NCBI RefSeq assembly: GCF_037126465.1
Contig: NC_088204.1
Location: forward strand, 20,466,804 to 20,530,803
Source of the DNA: Ornithodoros turicata
Taxonomy: Eukaryota > Arthropoda > Arachnida > Ixodida > Argasidae
Direction: 5' to 3'
Length of the DNA: 64,000 bases
The notes under the pieces are model-generated. The model ran no database searches, was not told where the DNA came from, and saw only the letters and a program-made list of their open reading frames with translations. Positions 1 through 11,658 of the stretch are shown in pieces. Numbering within the stretch: position 1 is the stretch's first letter; the number at the start of each line of letters is the position of its first letter. The position numbers were made by a program, and so were the translations under genes.

Positions 1-200
1 TCATCATCCCGAAGGATGTCGTTCTCTCCCCCGATTCGTTGAAAACGCGCCGCCTTTTTGTGACACTTATGCAGTCATTGTAATTGCCACGAAAAGGGCG
101 TACGCCCCGCGCTTTCCACAGACCTGGGGTGAAGACAGTATCATTGTGTGCAATGATGTTTCCGTGCCACGTGGTGAAGTTCTGGTTGAAGAGTTGAAGA
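1..200. repeat. Hairpin MITE family 1, partial copy at window edge
   Basis: Palindromic: gaaaacgcgccgcctttttg...caaaaagggcgtacgcc-type arms, ending cacgtggtgaagttctg. Ends and core match the other copies listed below. Confidence 0.6.
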
Positions 201-262
201 GTGGACAACAAATACCACGCGTTCTTGCTTCTTGCACAAAGAAAATGATTCGGGCGGACCCG

Positions 263-2140
263 TATACAGGGTGTCCCAGGTAAATGCGAACAGGTTTTTT
301 TTTAAATATATACAGGGCGTGTCTCTGTTAAATCTTTCTTTCTTTTTTACAAGTATCTGTCCGATACTGCCTAGAAGTTGCAGACCGTTTGAATGAGTGG
401 GAGGCGCTCATTATTTAAATAAAAATTCGTATGAGTTTCGTGAAAAACATAACTGCTAAAGCAGCGCGCCGTCGGCATTAAAATGGGTGCTACCCCTTTT
501 GAGACCTTCAGTGGACACCCTTCCGATAAAAATCTGCCACCGAAGCGGGTCATTTGTTGCATTAATTAATCGGTTTTGGTTTACATATTTTTGTCGCGGC
601 TGGTCGCGACGCAGCGTAAAAGGATGCGTTTCGTTTCCCTATCCACCAATGAATTACGTGTTCTTGAGCTTGCTTCGCAATGGGGAGTGCAGAAGAAAAA
701 ATAACAGCGTCATACAGGCTTCGCCAGTCCCGCACTTCGCGTATCTGACTGATATGCGCCCTTTCTCTGTTATGATCGCACGGACGAAACACAATTTATT
801 GAATAGTATCTTGATATCACATGCTTTCCACTAGCACAGCTCTGGCCCAAACTTTTTCTTCAGTATTCCCCGCTGCGAAGTAAACTCGAAAACACGGAAT
901 TCATTGGTGGATAAGGGAGTGGAAGAGCGTCCTTTTGTGCTTCACTGCGATCAGCCGCGACAAAAATATGTAAACCGAAACCAATTAATCACTGCAACAA
1001 ATGACCCGCTTGGGTGGTACATTTTTATCGAAAAGGTGTCCGCTGAAGCTTCCAAAAGGGGCAGTACTCATTTTAATGCATACGGCGCTCTGATTTAGAA
1101 AAGTTATGTTTTTCACGAAACTCATTTGAATTTTTATTTAAATAATGAGCGCCTCCCACTCATTCAAACGGTCTGCAACTTCTACGCAGTATCGGACAGA
1201 TACTTGCAAAAAAAGAAAGTTCTTCAATTGGTGCACCTGTTCGCGAAATATTTAGCCCGGGGATTTAACTGAGACACTCGGTATATCCCTTTTTCGAGAT
1301 GAAGTCAATTGCAATCTAGCCTATGCCAAAGGGCACTCATTAAGAGGGCACCAGCAAGCTCCTATGGCAATGCACTACTTCACTTTCAATAATTCACTTT
1401 GTAATTATAAAAACTACGAAGTTGTCCCAATGAGAACATCTGGTCCCTTCGGTCACCTAACACCGTAGCCGTTTCCAAAACAAAAATCCATTCGATAGAT
1501 CGTCCGCAAAATATCCGTCAAGGAACGCCATTTTTTTCTTTATTTTGTTCATTGCGCATCTCCGAAGACACGTCTTTCCTTCACCCCAAATGTGAGAGGG
1601 TGAAAGAGCACACTCTCACCTGTTGAGTACTGGAAAAAGATTAAAAGAAAACAGAAAATTCAACCCAAGATAGGAGCAGTTTCGATAGCGTCACCCGATA
1701 CATTTGTTTCTGTTTTGTCTCCGCAAGTTAATGCTCATCTTCGATGCATGAGGCGCTGTGCTTCTTCACCGTCTCACATTGGGAGTGAAGGAAAGACGCG
1801 TCTCTGGAGATGCGCAATGAAGAAAAAAAAAAAGAAAAGTGTTCCTTCACGAATTTTTTTGCGGACGATCAATCGGACGCATTTTTGTTCTGAAAACGGC
1901 TACGGAATCAGGTGACCGAAGGGACTAGGTGTTCTCATTGTGACAACTTCGTAGTTTTTATAGTTAAAAAGTTCATTATTGAAAGTTAATTAGGACATTG
2001 CCTTAGGAGCTTGCTGGTGCCCTGTTATTGAGTGCCCTTCAGCATAGGCTATATTGCAATTGACTTCATCTCGAAAAAAGTGGAATATATATATATCTTT
2101 TTTTTAAATGTGTTCGCATTTAGCTGGGACACCCTGTATA
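263..2140. mobile_element. Large palindromic DNA element (TA-flanked) with a nested insertion
   Basis: Left end tatacagggtgtcccaggta and right end tagctgggacaccctgtata form terminal inverted repeats. The inner arms (1288-1560 and 1785-2105) are also inverted copies, including agtcaattgcaat and cttcggtcacct. It has no transposase frame. The left arm is split by another TA-flanked element at about 311-1283. Confidence 0.75.
311..1283. mobile_element. Palindromic MITE family 2 copy nested in the 263-2140 element
   Basis: Ends tacagggcgtgtctctgtta and ggggatttaactgagacact match the intact copy at 57206-57988. The arms carry gagtgggaggcgctcattat in opposite orientations near 394 and 1145. Confidence 0.7.
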
Positions 2141-2452
2141 TTGTGTAAAACAGGTCTCTTATCTATACGCACTCCAGAGTCCTTCCCAACCCCCCACCCC
2201 GCCCTGATAATAAACGCGAGATTCAGCACACACGAACGATCACGATGTGAGACGGAGTCTGACGTCACTGCGCGACGCAGCAGGACCCGATAGAAGTGCA
2301 GATGACGAGGATGGCTCACGGCTGCCTGCTACGTTTCTGTTACGTCTCGTAGGGCTCGCTACGTCCTCTGTCTGTCAGAAGAACGGACAGCGCATGGACG
2401 AGCAAAACGGACGTCTAAATCCGTCCTTAGTGCTTCTACCGTTATCTTTCAG

Positions 2453-5400
2453 GCTTAGATCCAGCCGAACCTTATTTCCAGTACATGCCGCCACAAGTCA
2501 GGATTGACCGAAGTGATGCCGATTTTGTTGATATTATCCACACGGACGGTTCTCCATTCTTAGAGAATTTAGGTAAGTGCCATGTTTCACACGATATTCA
2601 CATGCTTTCGTACAGTTGTCGATATGTCTCTGTAAAAGAGGACAGCTACCGCTCCTGAGAGTGGCTAAATGCTCTAAGAAGAAAAAGAGAGGAAATAAGG
2701 TTAAATGGAGCGTCACTATCACTTTTACACTCGACATCTTTCCTGTGATCACACCGCCTTGCCCTTTATCTTTACCCTACTATGACGACTATGAGGTTGC
2801 CATACCACGCTAACATCAGGTTCTCGCCAGCTGAGTTCTATAGTCAGTGGGAACTTAGGTCTTACAATTGGGACCGCACACTTGTCCGTGGAAGGCTCCT
2901 GCGATTGGCCACCAGCCTTTGCACGACGCCCCCGCTTCGCGATGTAGTGCCAGCTCTCTCTCTCTCCTCCCCAGGCCCCACTTGGCCCAACACCACCTAG
3001 TGTGCTAGACTCGTCAAAGAAGAACTAAGTTCAAAAGATGACGTCGCGCGGGGAGGAGTTTTGAACTTCCAAAGTTCAAGAAAAATGTTTCCCTTTCCCT
3101 GAAGTTGGGTCTGCGTCAGTGCCGATCAAAATCAGTCTGTGAGCGACCCGCCCACTGGCACGAGCGTGATAGAATGAAGAACGAGAAAGCGCACCGCTTC
3201 TGTACGCTCCGGTGAAGAGTGAAATGCAGAGCAATACATCCTTGAAGACCTTAAAGTCAAATCAGACATTGTCAAATATATATCGGCTGCGCGAACATTA
3301 TAATATTTCGGATCTCCACGCGCATAACCGCGTTCCGAATCGAGTACGAAATTATATGTTCGATTTTGAATCGAATCAATGTTTCTTCCAAACTGAGTGC
3401 ATACAGAAAGAGCATGACTAGTGGCCTGATCCCATGACATCACAAAACACCCGCGCTACTGGGTAATGGTAAAAAAAAAAAAAAAAAAAAAAAAAACTGT
3501 TGTACGATTCACGGAAAGTGCCGGCCGTGCACACTAGAGTCACTAGTCACCTATTTAGTGACTCTAGTGCATACCTCCGTCAAGTTATGCAAACGGAAAC
3601 AGAAAAACAAAAGATGAAAAATTCGAAAAGACGAAGCCCCCGGTGACTCGGCGTATCTTGTAACCTCCTAACTGATGCTTCAGATAGCTGCATCGTTTCA
3701 ACCTTGCTGCCGCTATCAGCAGAAGCTTGGAAGAGGGAACTGAAGAGGAGACTCATCGTTTCTTTCCACAGTATTCTACATTACGTGACGGAGTAATTAA
3801 CGCGGTCGAGATTTTGCGCAAAGAAAATTTTCCCCAGCTATTTTTATTGTAGTAGGGTGATGTGTTTTGTGTTGAAATTTGTTGAGAATACGAAATGCCC
3901 TTTCTGTTACGGACAAAAAAAACACAAAGAAAGACAACAACAAACAAACAAAACAAAAAGGTTGCGGTTGGCACATTTCAGAGTTCTATTCAGAATATTT
4001 CTCGTGACTGAAAATCGATCAACTGCGTGCAAGTCACACCAAAAGTTTGTCGATGACAAGCGCCAGTGACACCCCGAAGTAGAATTTAAAGCCTCTGTTT
4101 TGAGAAACATTACATGACGCACCCGCTGTATCGGCATGTGTGCTATACGTGTATTCGGGATCAGTAAACACAACAACGCTTTTCGGCTAAAAAAACTATT
4201 TGTTTCGTATTTCCTTTTTCTATGTATCTGCTCGCTTCTTTTTCAAAATGACCCTGTGTAACTTTGAGCACATGTAAACAGACTAGTGCCCGCACTGCGA
4301 CGACACAACCACTTCATGGTAAAAGGGACCGAAAAGTCGCATGTCCGAAAAACCCTCGTTCGGTGCACTTGCAAGCGCTCATTTCGAGGTGCCGCTCCGC
4401 TGCATATAGAAGAGCCCCGACACTTTCCAACGCCCTGCACATGCAGTGTTCATATCTCTGTTGTGTGCATTTTATATTTAGGATGCACCTCTCAATCAGA
4501 AGGAAAGCTGTTGTCCTCCTCCGCGTCTCAATGGAAAATCTCATTTTTGTACAGCAAGGAGACAACGTGAAAAAAAAAAAAAAAAGGACATCACGGAACC
4601 TGCAGCCATGCACTCTTAGAAATGAACTTCACCGCATAGCACGCTCCTAGCCAACCATGATCTCGAATGATATCGTTATCTGGTGTGATTTGTTGAAAGC
4701 GGGAGGCGTACGCCTTTTTTGTGACAATTATGAACAGCATAAGTGTCACAAAAAAAAAGGCGTACGCCTCCCGTTTTCAACAAATCAGGCCAGATAACGA
4801 TATCATTCGAGACGATGGTTGGCTATAGTGGCGTGCTGTGCGGTGAATTTCACTTTTAAGAGTGTGGTATGTACAGTGTCATACGTGGCGAACACAACAA
4901 TCTTGTGCGCAATGGTATCGTTATCCGTGACGAGAAGCGTGTCTTGCGTGAATCCTACACTGTTAAAACATGACTTCACCACATAGCACGCTTATAGCCA
5001 ACCATCATTCCGAATAATATCATTCTGTGTCCTGATAACAGGGGAGAGGCGCCTATCTGGGAAAAGATAATGTGTCCCAGAATGGCGCCTCCCCCCTGTT
5101 TTGAACAAATCAATACACAGAACGATATCATTCGGAATGATGGTTGGCTATAAGCGTGCTATGTGGTGAAGTTATGTTTTAACAGTGTACACCCTCAGCA
5201 CAGAACCTCACCGCATAGCACGTTGTCCGCATACCATAGACACGAATGATAGGACTACCGCTTCCGATTCGAAGAGCGAGAGGGGGCGTATAACAATTTG
5301 GATATATGATAATTGCTCTAAAAATACCTATGTCGCCCTGTCTCTTCAAATCAGAAGCGATAAGCATATCATTCGTGGCTGTAGTTGGCGCAAAACATGC

Positions 5401-8400
5401 TATGCGGTGAAGTTCCGTTCTGAGAGTGTAGGCTCTGCGCAGGTGGTCACACAGCGAACGAACAGCGTTCTTCGACAGTCGGTAACACTGGCAAAAATCC
5501 TCGTTTGGCATTTCAAACGATACTCACGATAAATGTGGAGTCAGAGGCTCAGTAGTAAAGGCACGGCAATAAAAGCGGCCGCAATCTTTCTCACAAACTT
5601 CAAAGTTCGCCAGTGTCTTTCCTTGAACGTTTCTCGGTGGAAAAAAAAAAACAAAAAGTTGCGCAACGTCATTTTGACGCCACGGAACTCCTGCCAAAAG
5701 CTGCATTTTCTCTTTCGTTGAACTTTGCTTTGATAGGCAACACGGGCAGTCACGCGGGTCAGGGAAACTGTCCAACGGCTGTCTTTCCTCATATCTCTTG
5801 AATTGTTTACATTGGTGAAATCTGCAAAGACACCATCCCCCCGGGCCATTTGACGTCATGAAAATATTTCAAAGTGCGTGCGTCTCGGTAACCTTGACTT
5901 GAGGTTTGATTGACAGTCAAGAGCGCTCACGCGAGCCACGGAAAGCATCCAATGGTTGCCCTCCCTCCCATTTCTTGAACTTTCTTCGTGTTTCAAGATA
6001 TGACGTGTCTAGCACCCCTAGATGGAGAAAGCCTGCACATTGTCTCCTCTCCCTCCTTCGCTACGTGGACATATATAGTCAGAATGGTCAGAATTCGTCT
6101 GCTATAATGCGATTCACCATTCTGCGAATTCGAGAACTCGCAAATGACTGCAGCTCACATGGAACCTGCAGACCTAAATATTTAGACAAAAAATGCAAGA
6201 CGCTTTTCAGAAAATCAGTTTTGAGAAAGATTGAGACCGTTTTGCACTTTATTCCCAAGTTTTCCCATTCCATATGCGTAGACGTTCAATCGCAATCCGC
6301 GGACGACGGTGGTTCTCCTCCATGGCCACGACCACTGAAAGCTTGTTCGTGATTGGCTACGGCTATTGAAAACACGATCCTGATTGGCTGACTCTTAATT
6401 GTTACGTCATGTCGACGGGCGCGTAGGCTTTCTGTATCTAGGTGGTGTTGCTTGGTCGCACCGCCCTACATTCGCGCGCGCGGAGCGATTCTTGTGTGGG
6501 GGCGGGGTCAAGTGTATGTCTTACGTCGTCACTGACTACAGTCCGGTTCGTGAGTGATCGCCAAAATGTGTGCGTGTTAGTGAGCCGTCCTTTGTCAGTG
6601 CAAGTCTCAACGTCCGTACGCCCGTCCATATAACCCCTCGCAATGTGCAGACGTCCAGGGCGACGTTGGGCATAGGGACTGAATGTTGAAGGGGCACTCT
6701 TCATCAATAAAGAAAAAGCAGTAACGAAGCAACGTAAGTGAAGGACAGCAACACAATTTTACCCCGCATCCAACGCAGAGTAATTTTTACCCCCTTGCGA
6801 GGTTAAGTTACAGTCCTGGGCAACAGTGTAACACGCTTTCGAAGCAAGGAGTGAACATTACGCTAAAAAAAGAGTGACCTCAGTGATAAAGATTTTACAC
6901 TACATAAGAGCTGGGTGTACTTTATTTTCTCTTGGAGTGAAGACGTCTATTCACTTCTCGCAACAGAAAACAAATATATACGACTTGCCGCAGTTCAGGC
7001 CCTTCCATTCTCGAACTGACTCGAATACACTGCTGATTAACAGTCTGTTCCGGTTCACAAGGTGCGATTTTTGGACTAACCTCTCTTCTTCCCAGTTGAA
7101 GGCATGGGAATGAGCGAGCCAGTTGGACACCTGGACTTCTATCCGAACGGCGGGGAACATATGCCGGGTTGCGAGGACCTCACAAAGGCGGCAAAGCTTG
7201 TTTTTTCTGGACTTACATTCGATGGTGAGTAGTCGTAGCTTCCAGACTAGCTGTGAGGCATAGGACCTCCGGACTATGCAAACGTACAGTGACGTTTCGC
7301 GTCATCGCTAATCTCGCAGACAAATTTGCTACACTCACCTGCAACCACCAAATGGCAGTGGAGTACTTCACAGAGTCCATCATCGAGAACCAATGTCTGC
7401 CAGTGGCCCATGCCTGTTTCTCCGACGAGCTATTCGATAGGGGATGGTGCGCCGATTGTGGACTCGATGGGTCCAAGTGTGCGCCGCTTGGTTTCCACGC
7501 CGACCGCTGGCGTCGCTTCAAGGATGACTCCAGCTCTGTTCGAATGTTCCTCAACACCAATTCACGACCACGATACTGCTGTAAGTTGTATACGCTATGT
7601 GCACCTGGCACACTACGTAGCTAGGCTCCTATCTTATCAGCGTCCCGAGTATCGTTCCTCTCCCCCAGTTTTTTTATTGTTTTTTTTTTTTAAGCGGGAG
7701 GTGTACGCCCTTTCGTTACACTCGTGATAATGGTATCGTTTTATGCAATGATTAGCATTCTTCGTGTTATATACGTGGCGAAGTTCCGTTGTGAGTGACC
7801 ACGGGTTCGGATCCGGGCATCGGTTGTGCTGTCTTGGTGTTTTCTTCAGACGCTTTAAGACAAATGTCGGCAAAGTTCCCTGTGAAGTCGGCCCAGGACA
7901 CGTTATCCCCCTGCGTTAGTCCTGACGTTGCCCGCATGACCAGTGTTGTGTTTCCAGCAGCATTATGCTATAGTTGGCCACTCGAGTGCGAAGTTTTAGT
8001 GACTTTTCCACTTATTTTGCTCCACATGGGAGCTCATAAAATCTTCTGGACAGTCCCGCTAAACTCTAGAAGAAAAGAGAGAGAGAGAGACACTGGGGGG
8101 GGGGGGGGTAATGGCAGGATCGGCTCGCCATTGTTGGCTACACATAAGTGCGCGTCGTCACAACTAAGAAAAAAAACTAAACTAAACAACTAAAAAAAAA
8201 GGAAAGAAGGACGGATGGAGGCTAGAGGATGAAATGTGGAGATGCGTAGAGGGTGCATGAGTTCGTCGGGGAGAGCAAAGTGTTAGATGGGTCGTTGAGC
8301 AAGACCTGCCTTCTGCAGAAAGAGAATAAGGCAGAGAGAGAGAGAGACTTTACCGCATAACGCGCCAAGAGCCAATTGCCATGCAGATTGATATATCGTT

Positions 8401-10436
8401 CTCTATCATAATTTGTTGAAAATGGGGAAAGCACGCCCCTTTTGTGACACTTTGGATACATGTTAATTGCCACAAAACGGGTACTTCCTTCACCCTACTC
8501 AAATTAGGAGCGATAACTGTACAGGGTGTTTCAGTTAAACCCCGGGTTAAATAATTTGCAAACGGGTGCACCAATCTAAGAACTTTCTTTTCTACAAGTA
8601 TCCTCTTGCGCTTCGCCGCGACCAGCCGCGACAAAACTATGTAAACCGAAACGAATTAATTACTCCAACAAATGACCCGCTTCGGTGACAGATTTTTCTC
8701 CAGAAGGTGTCCACTGAAGGTCCCAAGAGGGGTAGTTTCCATTTTAGTGAACGGCGCCCTGCTTTAGAAGTTATGTTTTTCACGAAACTTATTTGAATTT
8801 TTATTTAAATAATGAGCGCCTCACACTTATCCACACGGTGCGCAGCTTGTAGGTGGTATCGGACAGACACTTGTAAAAAAAAAAAAGAAGGTTCTTCAAT
8901 TGGTGCACCTGTTCGCGATTAATTTCGCCCGGGGATTTAATTGAAACACCCTGTATACCCATACGCTCCTAAGAAAAGACAAGACTTCACAACATACAAT
9001 AACGCGATGAAGGCCAGCCGCTGCACAGAAATGACAAAGTGATGCTGGGCGTACGCCCTTTTACAACAACTAATATCCCTGTTACGCGTGCAATCTTCAA
9101 TTACCATTGGAACCAAGGGCCATTGAATATGCGTAGCGTCTTTCGTATCAAGCGTCTCTCGTGTCAACCTGTCGACACCGCCGGAGTCTTTTCCTGTCGT
9201 CTGCTACGAAATGTATTGCGGCTGTGTCGCAGGATGTTCTCCATAGAATCTTCCATGAGGATGTCGCTCCTGTGAATACACGAAAAAAAAGCGCGTGTCT
9301 TCAATCTTCAACAAGTCAGTTGCGAGCCTCAAGTCACTCCTGATGATCGTTGGCTATGTCTCCACATGATGGTACTGACTTTTCTTTGTGCTGTTCATTT
9401 CAGTGTTCCAGTACTTCGTCCTTGTGCACATGGCGGACATACCTGGTGCACCCACAATAAATGGCCACCTGTACCTGACTTTACGTGGCACGAACGGGGA
9501 GACAATATTGAAAGTAACGCCCAAGTAAGCCACCTACAGCCAACATAAGTGCTACACTGCTAAAAACGAACTTCACCATATTGCACGCTCCTTGCCAACC
9601 ATCATCCCGAGTGGCGTCGTTCTTTCCCCTGATCTGCTGAAAACGGGGGCGTACGCGCCCGTTTTCATCAAATCAAGGGAGAGAACGGTGTCATTCGGGA
9701 TGATGGTTGGTTAGGAGCGTGGTATGCGGTGAAGATCTGTTGTCAGAGTGTTCGTACACTTTAAAAAGAGAACTTCACCGCACAGCACGCTGTGCTCCAA
9801 CCACACTCTTAAAAATGAACTTCACCGCATAGCACGCTCCTAGCCAACCATTATCTCGAATGGTATCGTTATCTGTCCTGATTTGTTGAAAACGGGAGGC
9901 GTACACGTACGCCTTTTCTGTGACACTTATGCTGTTCATACTTGTCACAGAAAAGGCGTACGCCTCCCGTTTTCAACAAATCAGGGCAGAAAACGATATC
10001 ATACGAGATAATAGTTGGCTAGGAGCGTGCTATGCGATGAAGTTCATTTTTAAGAGTCGAAGAGAGAGGGGGCGTCGCCTTTTTGTGGCAATTTTCATAT
10101 ACCCAAATTGCCACAAAAAGGCGTACACCAACTTCTCTCTTCGAATCAGAAGCGATAACCGTATCATTCGTAGCAATGGTTGGCGCCCCGCGTGCTATGC
10201 GGTGAAGTTCTGTTTTTAGAGTGTAGAGTTGTGGCCGTCCTTCATGTGTTTCTTTCAGCGCCGTGGAGTTGCGGCCCGCGACTAGCTACAGATTCACACC
10301 CACGACGCGCTTTGATGTCGGGGAAGTAACAGAGATGCTGCTTAGGTACGTCAGCGCTGACTTCCTGTACAAACCAAGAATTTACGTTCAAGAGGTTCAG
10401 ATCAGGTCGATGAACGCCGCCGCACCACAGAGGTAG
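2453..10436 (+). CDS. Pancreatic-lipase-family secreted lipase A, 3' five exons (5' end outside window)
   Basis: Exons 2453-2572, 7096-7224, 7320-7580, 9404-9524 and 10259-10436 (stop 10434-10436) join in open frame with consistent phases. They encode the C-terminal ~269 residues of a triacylglycerol/phospholipid lipase of the pancreatic lipase family. The catalytic Asp is in GLDPAEP (first exon) and the catalytic His in TCNH (third exon). A 24-residue Cys-bounded lid lies between MPGC and TCNH. The last two exons form a PLAT-like beta-sandwich. The nucleophile-Ser exon, oxyanion region and signal peptide would be left of base 1. Every exon has exactly the length and phase of its counterpart in lipase B (25114-28517), so the two genes are tandem duplicates. 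Exon 7096-7224 differs from its partner at 9 of 43 residues, with no stop or frameshift, so the copy looks functional. The first intron seen is 4.5 kb against 0.8 kb in lipase B, enlarged by repeats. Substrate is inferred from the family. Confidence 0.9.
3530..3575. repeat. Short palindrome with the same ends as the 44356 element
   Basis: ctagagtcactagtcaccta and tatttagtgactctag are complementary; possibly a solo remnant of the 44356-type element. A poly-A run (3472-3496) lies just before. Confidence 0.5.
4611..4866. mobile_element. Hairpin MITE family 1, near-perfect palindrome
   Basis: Starts cactcttagaaatgaacttc and ends with its approximate complement. The arms meet at ttatgaacagcataa, so nearly the whole 256 bp can fold as one hairpin. 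No coding frame. Confidence 0.85.
4957..5190. mobile_element. Hairpin MITE family 1, acactgttaaaac subfamily
   Basis: Arms tacactgttaaaacatgact and gttttaacagtgta. The core pairs aggcgcc with ggcgcct around a short loop. It abuts the next copy. Confidence 0.85.
5190..5430. mobile_element. Hairpin MITE family 1, diverged copy
   Basis: Outer arms cagaacctcaccgcatagca and tgctatgcggtgaagttccg; core with gaagagcgagaggg and a variable centre. It belongs to the same lineage as 9755-10225 and 27615-27863. Confidence 0.75.
7602..7798. repeat. Decayed hairpin MITE family 1 in lipase A intron 7
   Basis: Keeps gggaggtgtacgcc and gtggcgaagttccg. The same decayed copy lies in lipase B (about 26530-26720), so it was present before the duplication. 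Confidence 0.65.
7799..7960 (+). mobile_element. tRNA-derived SINE fragment in lipase A intron
   Basis: B-box-like gggttcggatcc, then catcggttgtgctgtc, and a body containing atgtcggcaaagttccctgtg. It lies at the matching place in lipase B (26718-26860), so the insertion predates the lipase duplication. Confidence 0.65.
8345..8520. repeat. Hairpin MITE family 1, broken by a family 2 insertion
   Basis: Left part cataacgcgccaagagccaat and gttgaaaatggggaaagcac, interrupted at 8520. Confidence 0.55.
8522..8953. mobile_element. Palindromic MITE family 2, shortened copy
   Basis: Begins cagggtgtttcagttaaacc and ends tttaattgaaacaccctg with TA on each side. Most of the left arm is deleted relative to 57206-57988. 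It is inserted in a hairpin family 1 copy (8345-8520). Confidence 0.75.
9150..9300. repeat. Dispersed repeat, cgtctgctacg family
   Basis: Contains tcgtctgctacgaaatgtat and gctgtgtcgcaggatgttct. Related pieces occur near 47330-47430, 53420-53600 and 54060-54245 in either orientation. It has no coding content and unclear ends. Confidence 0.5.
9555..9751. mobile_element. Hairpin MITE family 1 in lipase A intron 8, shared with lipase B
   Basis: Shares private differences (ttgcacgctccttgccaacc, tttcatcaaatc) with 27864-28060 in lipase B intron 8. The two are best read as one insertion copied by the gene duplication. Confidence 0.75.
9755..10225. mobile_element. Hairpin MITE family 1 copy split by a second copy
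   Basis: Outer copy arms aacttcaccgcacagcacgc and gtgctatgcggtgaagttct. An independent palindromic copy (about 9804-10057) is inserted into its left arm. Confidence 0.8.
9804..10057. mobile_element. Inner nested hairpin MITE family 1 copy
   Basis: Starts cactcttaaaaatgaacttc and ends gaagttcatttttaagagt; near-perfect palindrome, the youngest of the nest. Confidence 0.8.
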
Positions 10437-11443
10437 GTCACGCATATTCAGTTTACTCGGTTCAGTGTAAAATTAGAGTATGCCGGAATTTTATTTCGAA
10501 TTTCTTTTCCCGTCGACAGTAGAACAGGAGAGCCTACGGAGAGACTGTGCCCAACTGTCACGAACGGAATTCAATCTGATCAGTCTGTTCCTCTGGTTCC
10601 TTGCTGACACTCGTGGAGCCTCATAAATAAAAGGTTTTGTAAATGAGATTCATGTGAAGTTGCTGTTCCTTGTAGATCTGTAGAGAATGAAGATTCCCCT
10701 TTTGAATGAGAAAGAGTGTAGAATTCATTTATTTATTTACTTTGGGTACGTTAAAGTACCCTGACGGGCCAAAGTACAAAGTTGAGGTAGTTTGTGTAAC
10801 ATTACAAATTTAGGCTGCCACCAGGCTGCCAAGGGCATAAGCATCCCGATCAGACAACGAGGGAGATAGACGAAGCCGTCAACATTTTTCAGCAATGCCC
10901 CGATTGTGTCAGCTCCCCGTCGCCTTGTCTTCTGTGGAGTTTGATTATCTTACTGAGAGTTGCACAGATGATATTCTCGTTTGAGTGTGCTAAACCTGCC
11001 GTCATTGCTGTTGACGTCATCATATCTTGTAGGTGAGGTTGTTTTTTGTTTCCTTGCGTTAAATCCGTCCGTTGAGAGTAAGCTGTTTCTCTTGTGTGTC
11101 GCCTTCTTTGTCCGTCCTCCCCTTGGAAGCCTAAATTAGTAACAGTAATACCCTGACGGGTAATTACATGACGTAGGGGCTAAATCATTCAGTTATTACA
11201 TACGAAGCACTGTTATCGTATACCACACATGAACGTGGAAAAAGTAACAAGAACGAGTAAAGCGATGACAAATGTACTCCTAATTATTATTATAATTTAT
11301 GATAACGGAAGCGAAACACTGGTTCCGAAACGTATGTCGTGGTTACATACGATGTTCCGGAGGAGAATGTTCCACTCGGCTATCGTTGCTGGGAAGAAAG
11401 AGCCGGAAAATGATGACGAGCGATACCGATCTCGACATCTCAG
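10437..11443. other. Lipase A 3' UTR and spacer with an inserted segment
   Basis: Bases 10437-10706 match the lipase B 3' UTR. From about 10710 to 11150 there is extra DNA absent from the B copy; it starts with an AT-rich stretch (gaattcatttatttattt) and no coding frame is recognised. From ~11160 to ~11240 homology to the B flank (28830-28890 and 29210-29235) resumes, which marks the apparent right edge of the duplicated block. Confidence 0.55.
10626..10631 (+). terminator. Polyadenylation signal of lipase A
   Basis: AATAAA 190 bases after the lipase A stop codon. The same signal occurs at the same spacing after lipase B, within a 3' UTR alignable between the two genes. Confidence 0.75.
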
Positions 11444-11658
11444 GTCCTTCTGGTTGCGGAAGAGACGGAAGACGTCCAGTGGTTCGTCGTGAACGCCTAC
11501 GACGAAAGGCTTGCCGAACACGGCGTCGTCATCGAGTACTCTCCTCTTGCTGGTCATTGGCAATATGTCATCGTTGTCTTCGATCAAGGTCGTGTAAGAT
11601 TCAGCAACCAGACGGTTGCGAAACTGTCCCGCATCTTCAAAAGAGGGAACAGGACATG
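11444..11658 (+). pseudogene. 5' part of an unrecognised exon, interrupted by a Polinton-like element
   Basis: After a plausible acceptor (catctcag at 11436-11443) the frame is open for 71 codons and reads like a real protein segment: beginning VLLVAEETEDVQWF, with GHWQYVIVVFDQGR and a basic end KLSRIFKRGNRT. It then hits a TGA formed at the edge of the inserted element (11657-11659). If the element and one copy of the 6-bp target duplication are ignored, the frame continues at 16319. I do not recognise the family. It lies between lipase A and the PEBP-like exon on the same strand. It could be a decayed host gene, an older transposon ORF, or an exon of the neighbouring PEBP gene, although the splice phase does not match that. 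Confidence 0.5.

Larger units (their letters stand above)
2573..7095. other. Lipase A intron 5
   Basis: Besides the MITEs listed (4611-5430) and the 3530 palindrome, bases 6560-6720 align with lipase B intron 5 (25525-25680). No further gene is recognised. Confidence 0.5.

Noticed and set aside
7213..7611. Minus-strand ORF of 132 codons
   Set aside because: It is the antisense shadow of the lipase A exons 7096-7224 and 7320-7580.
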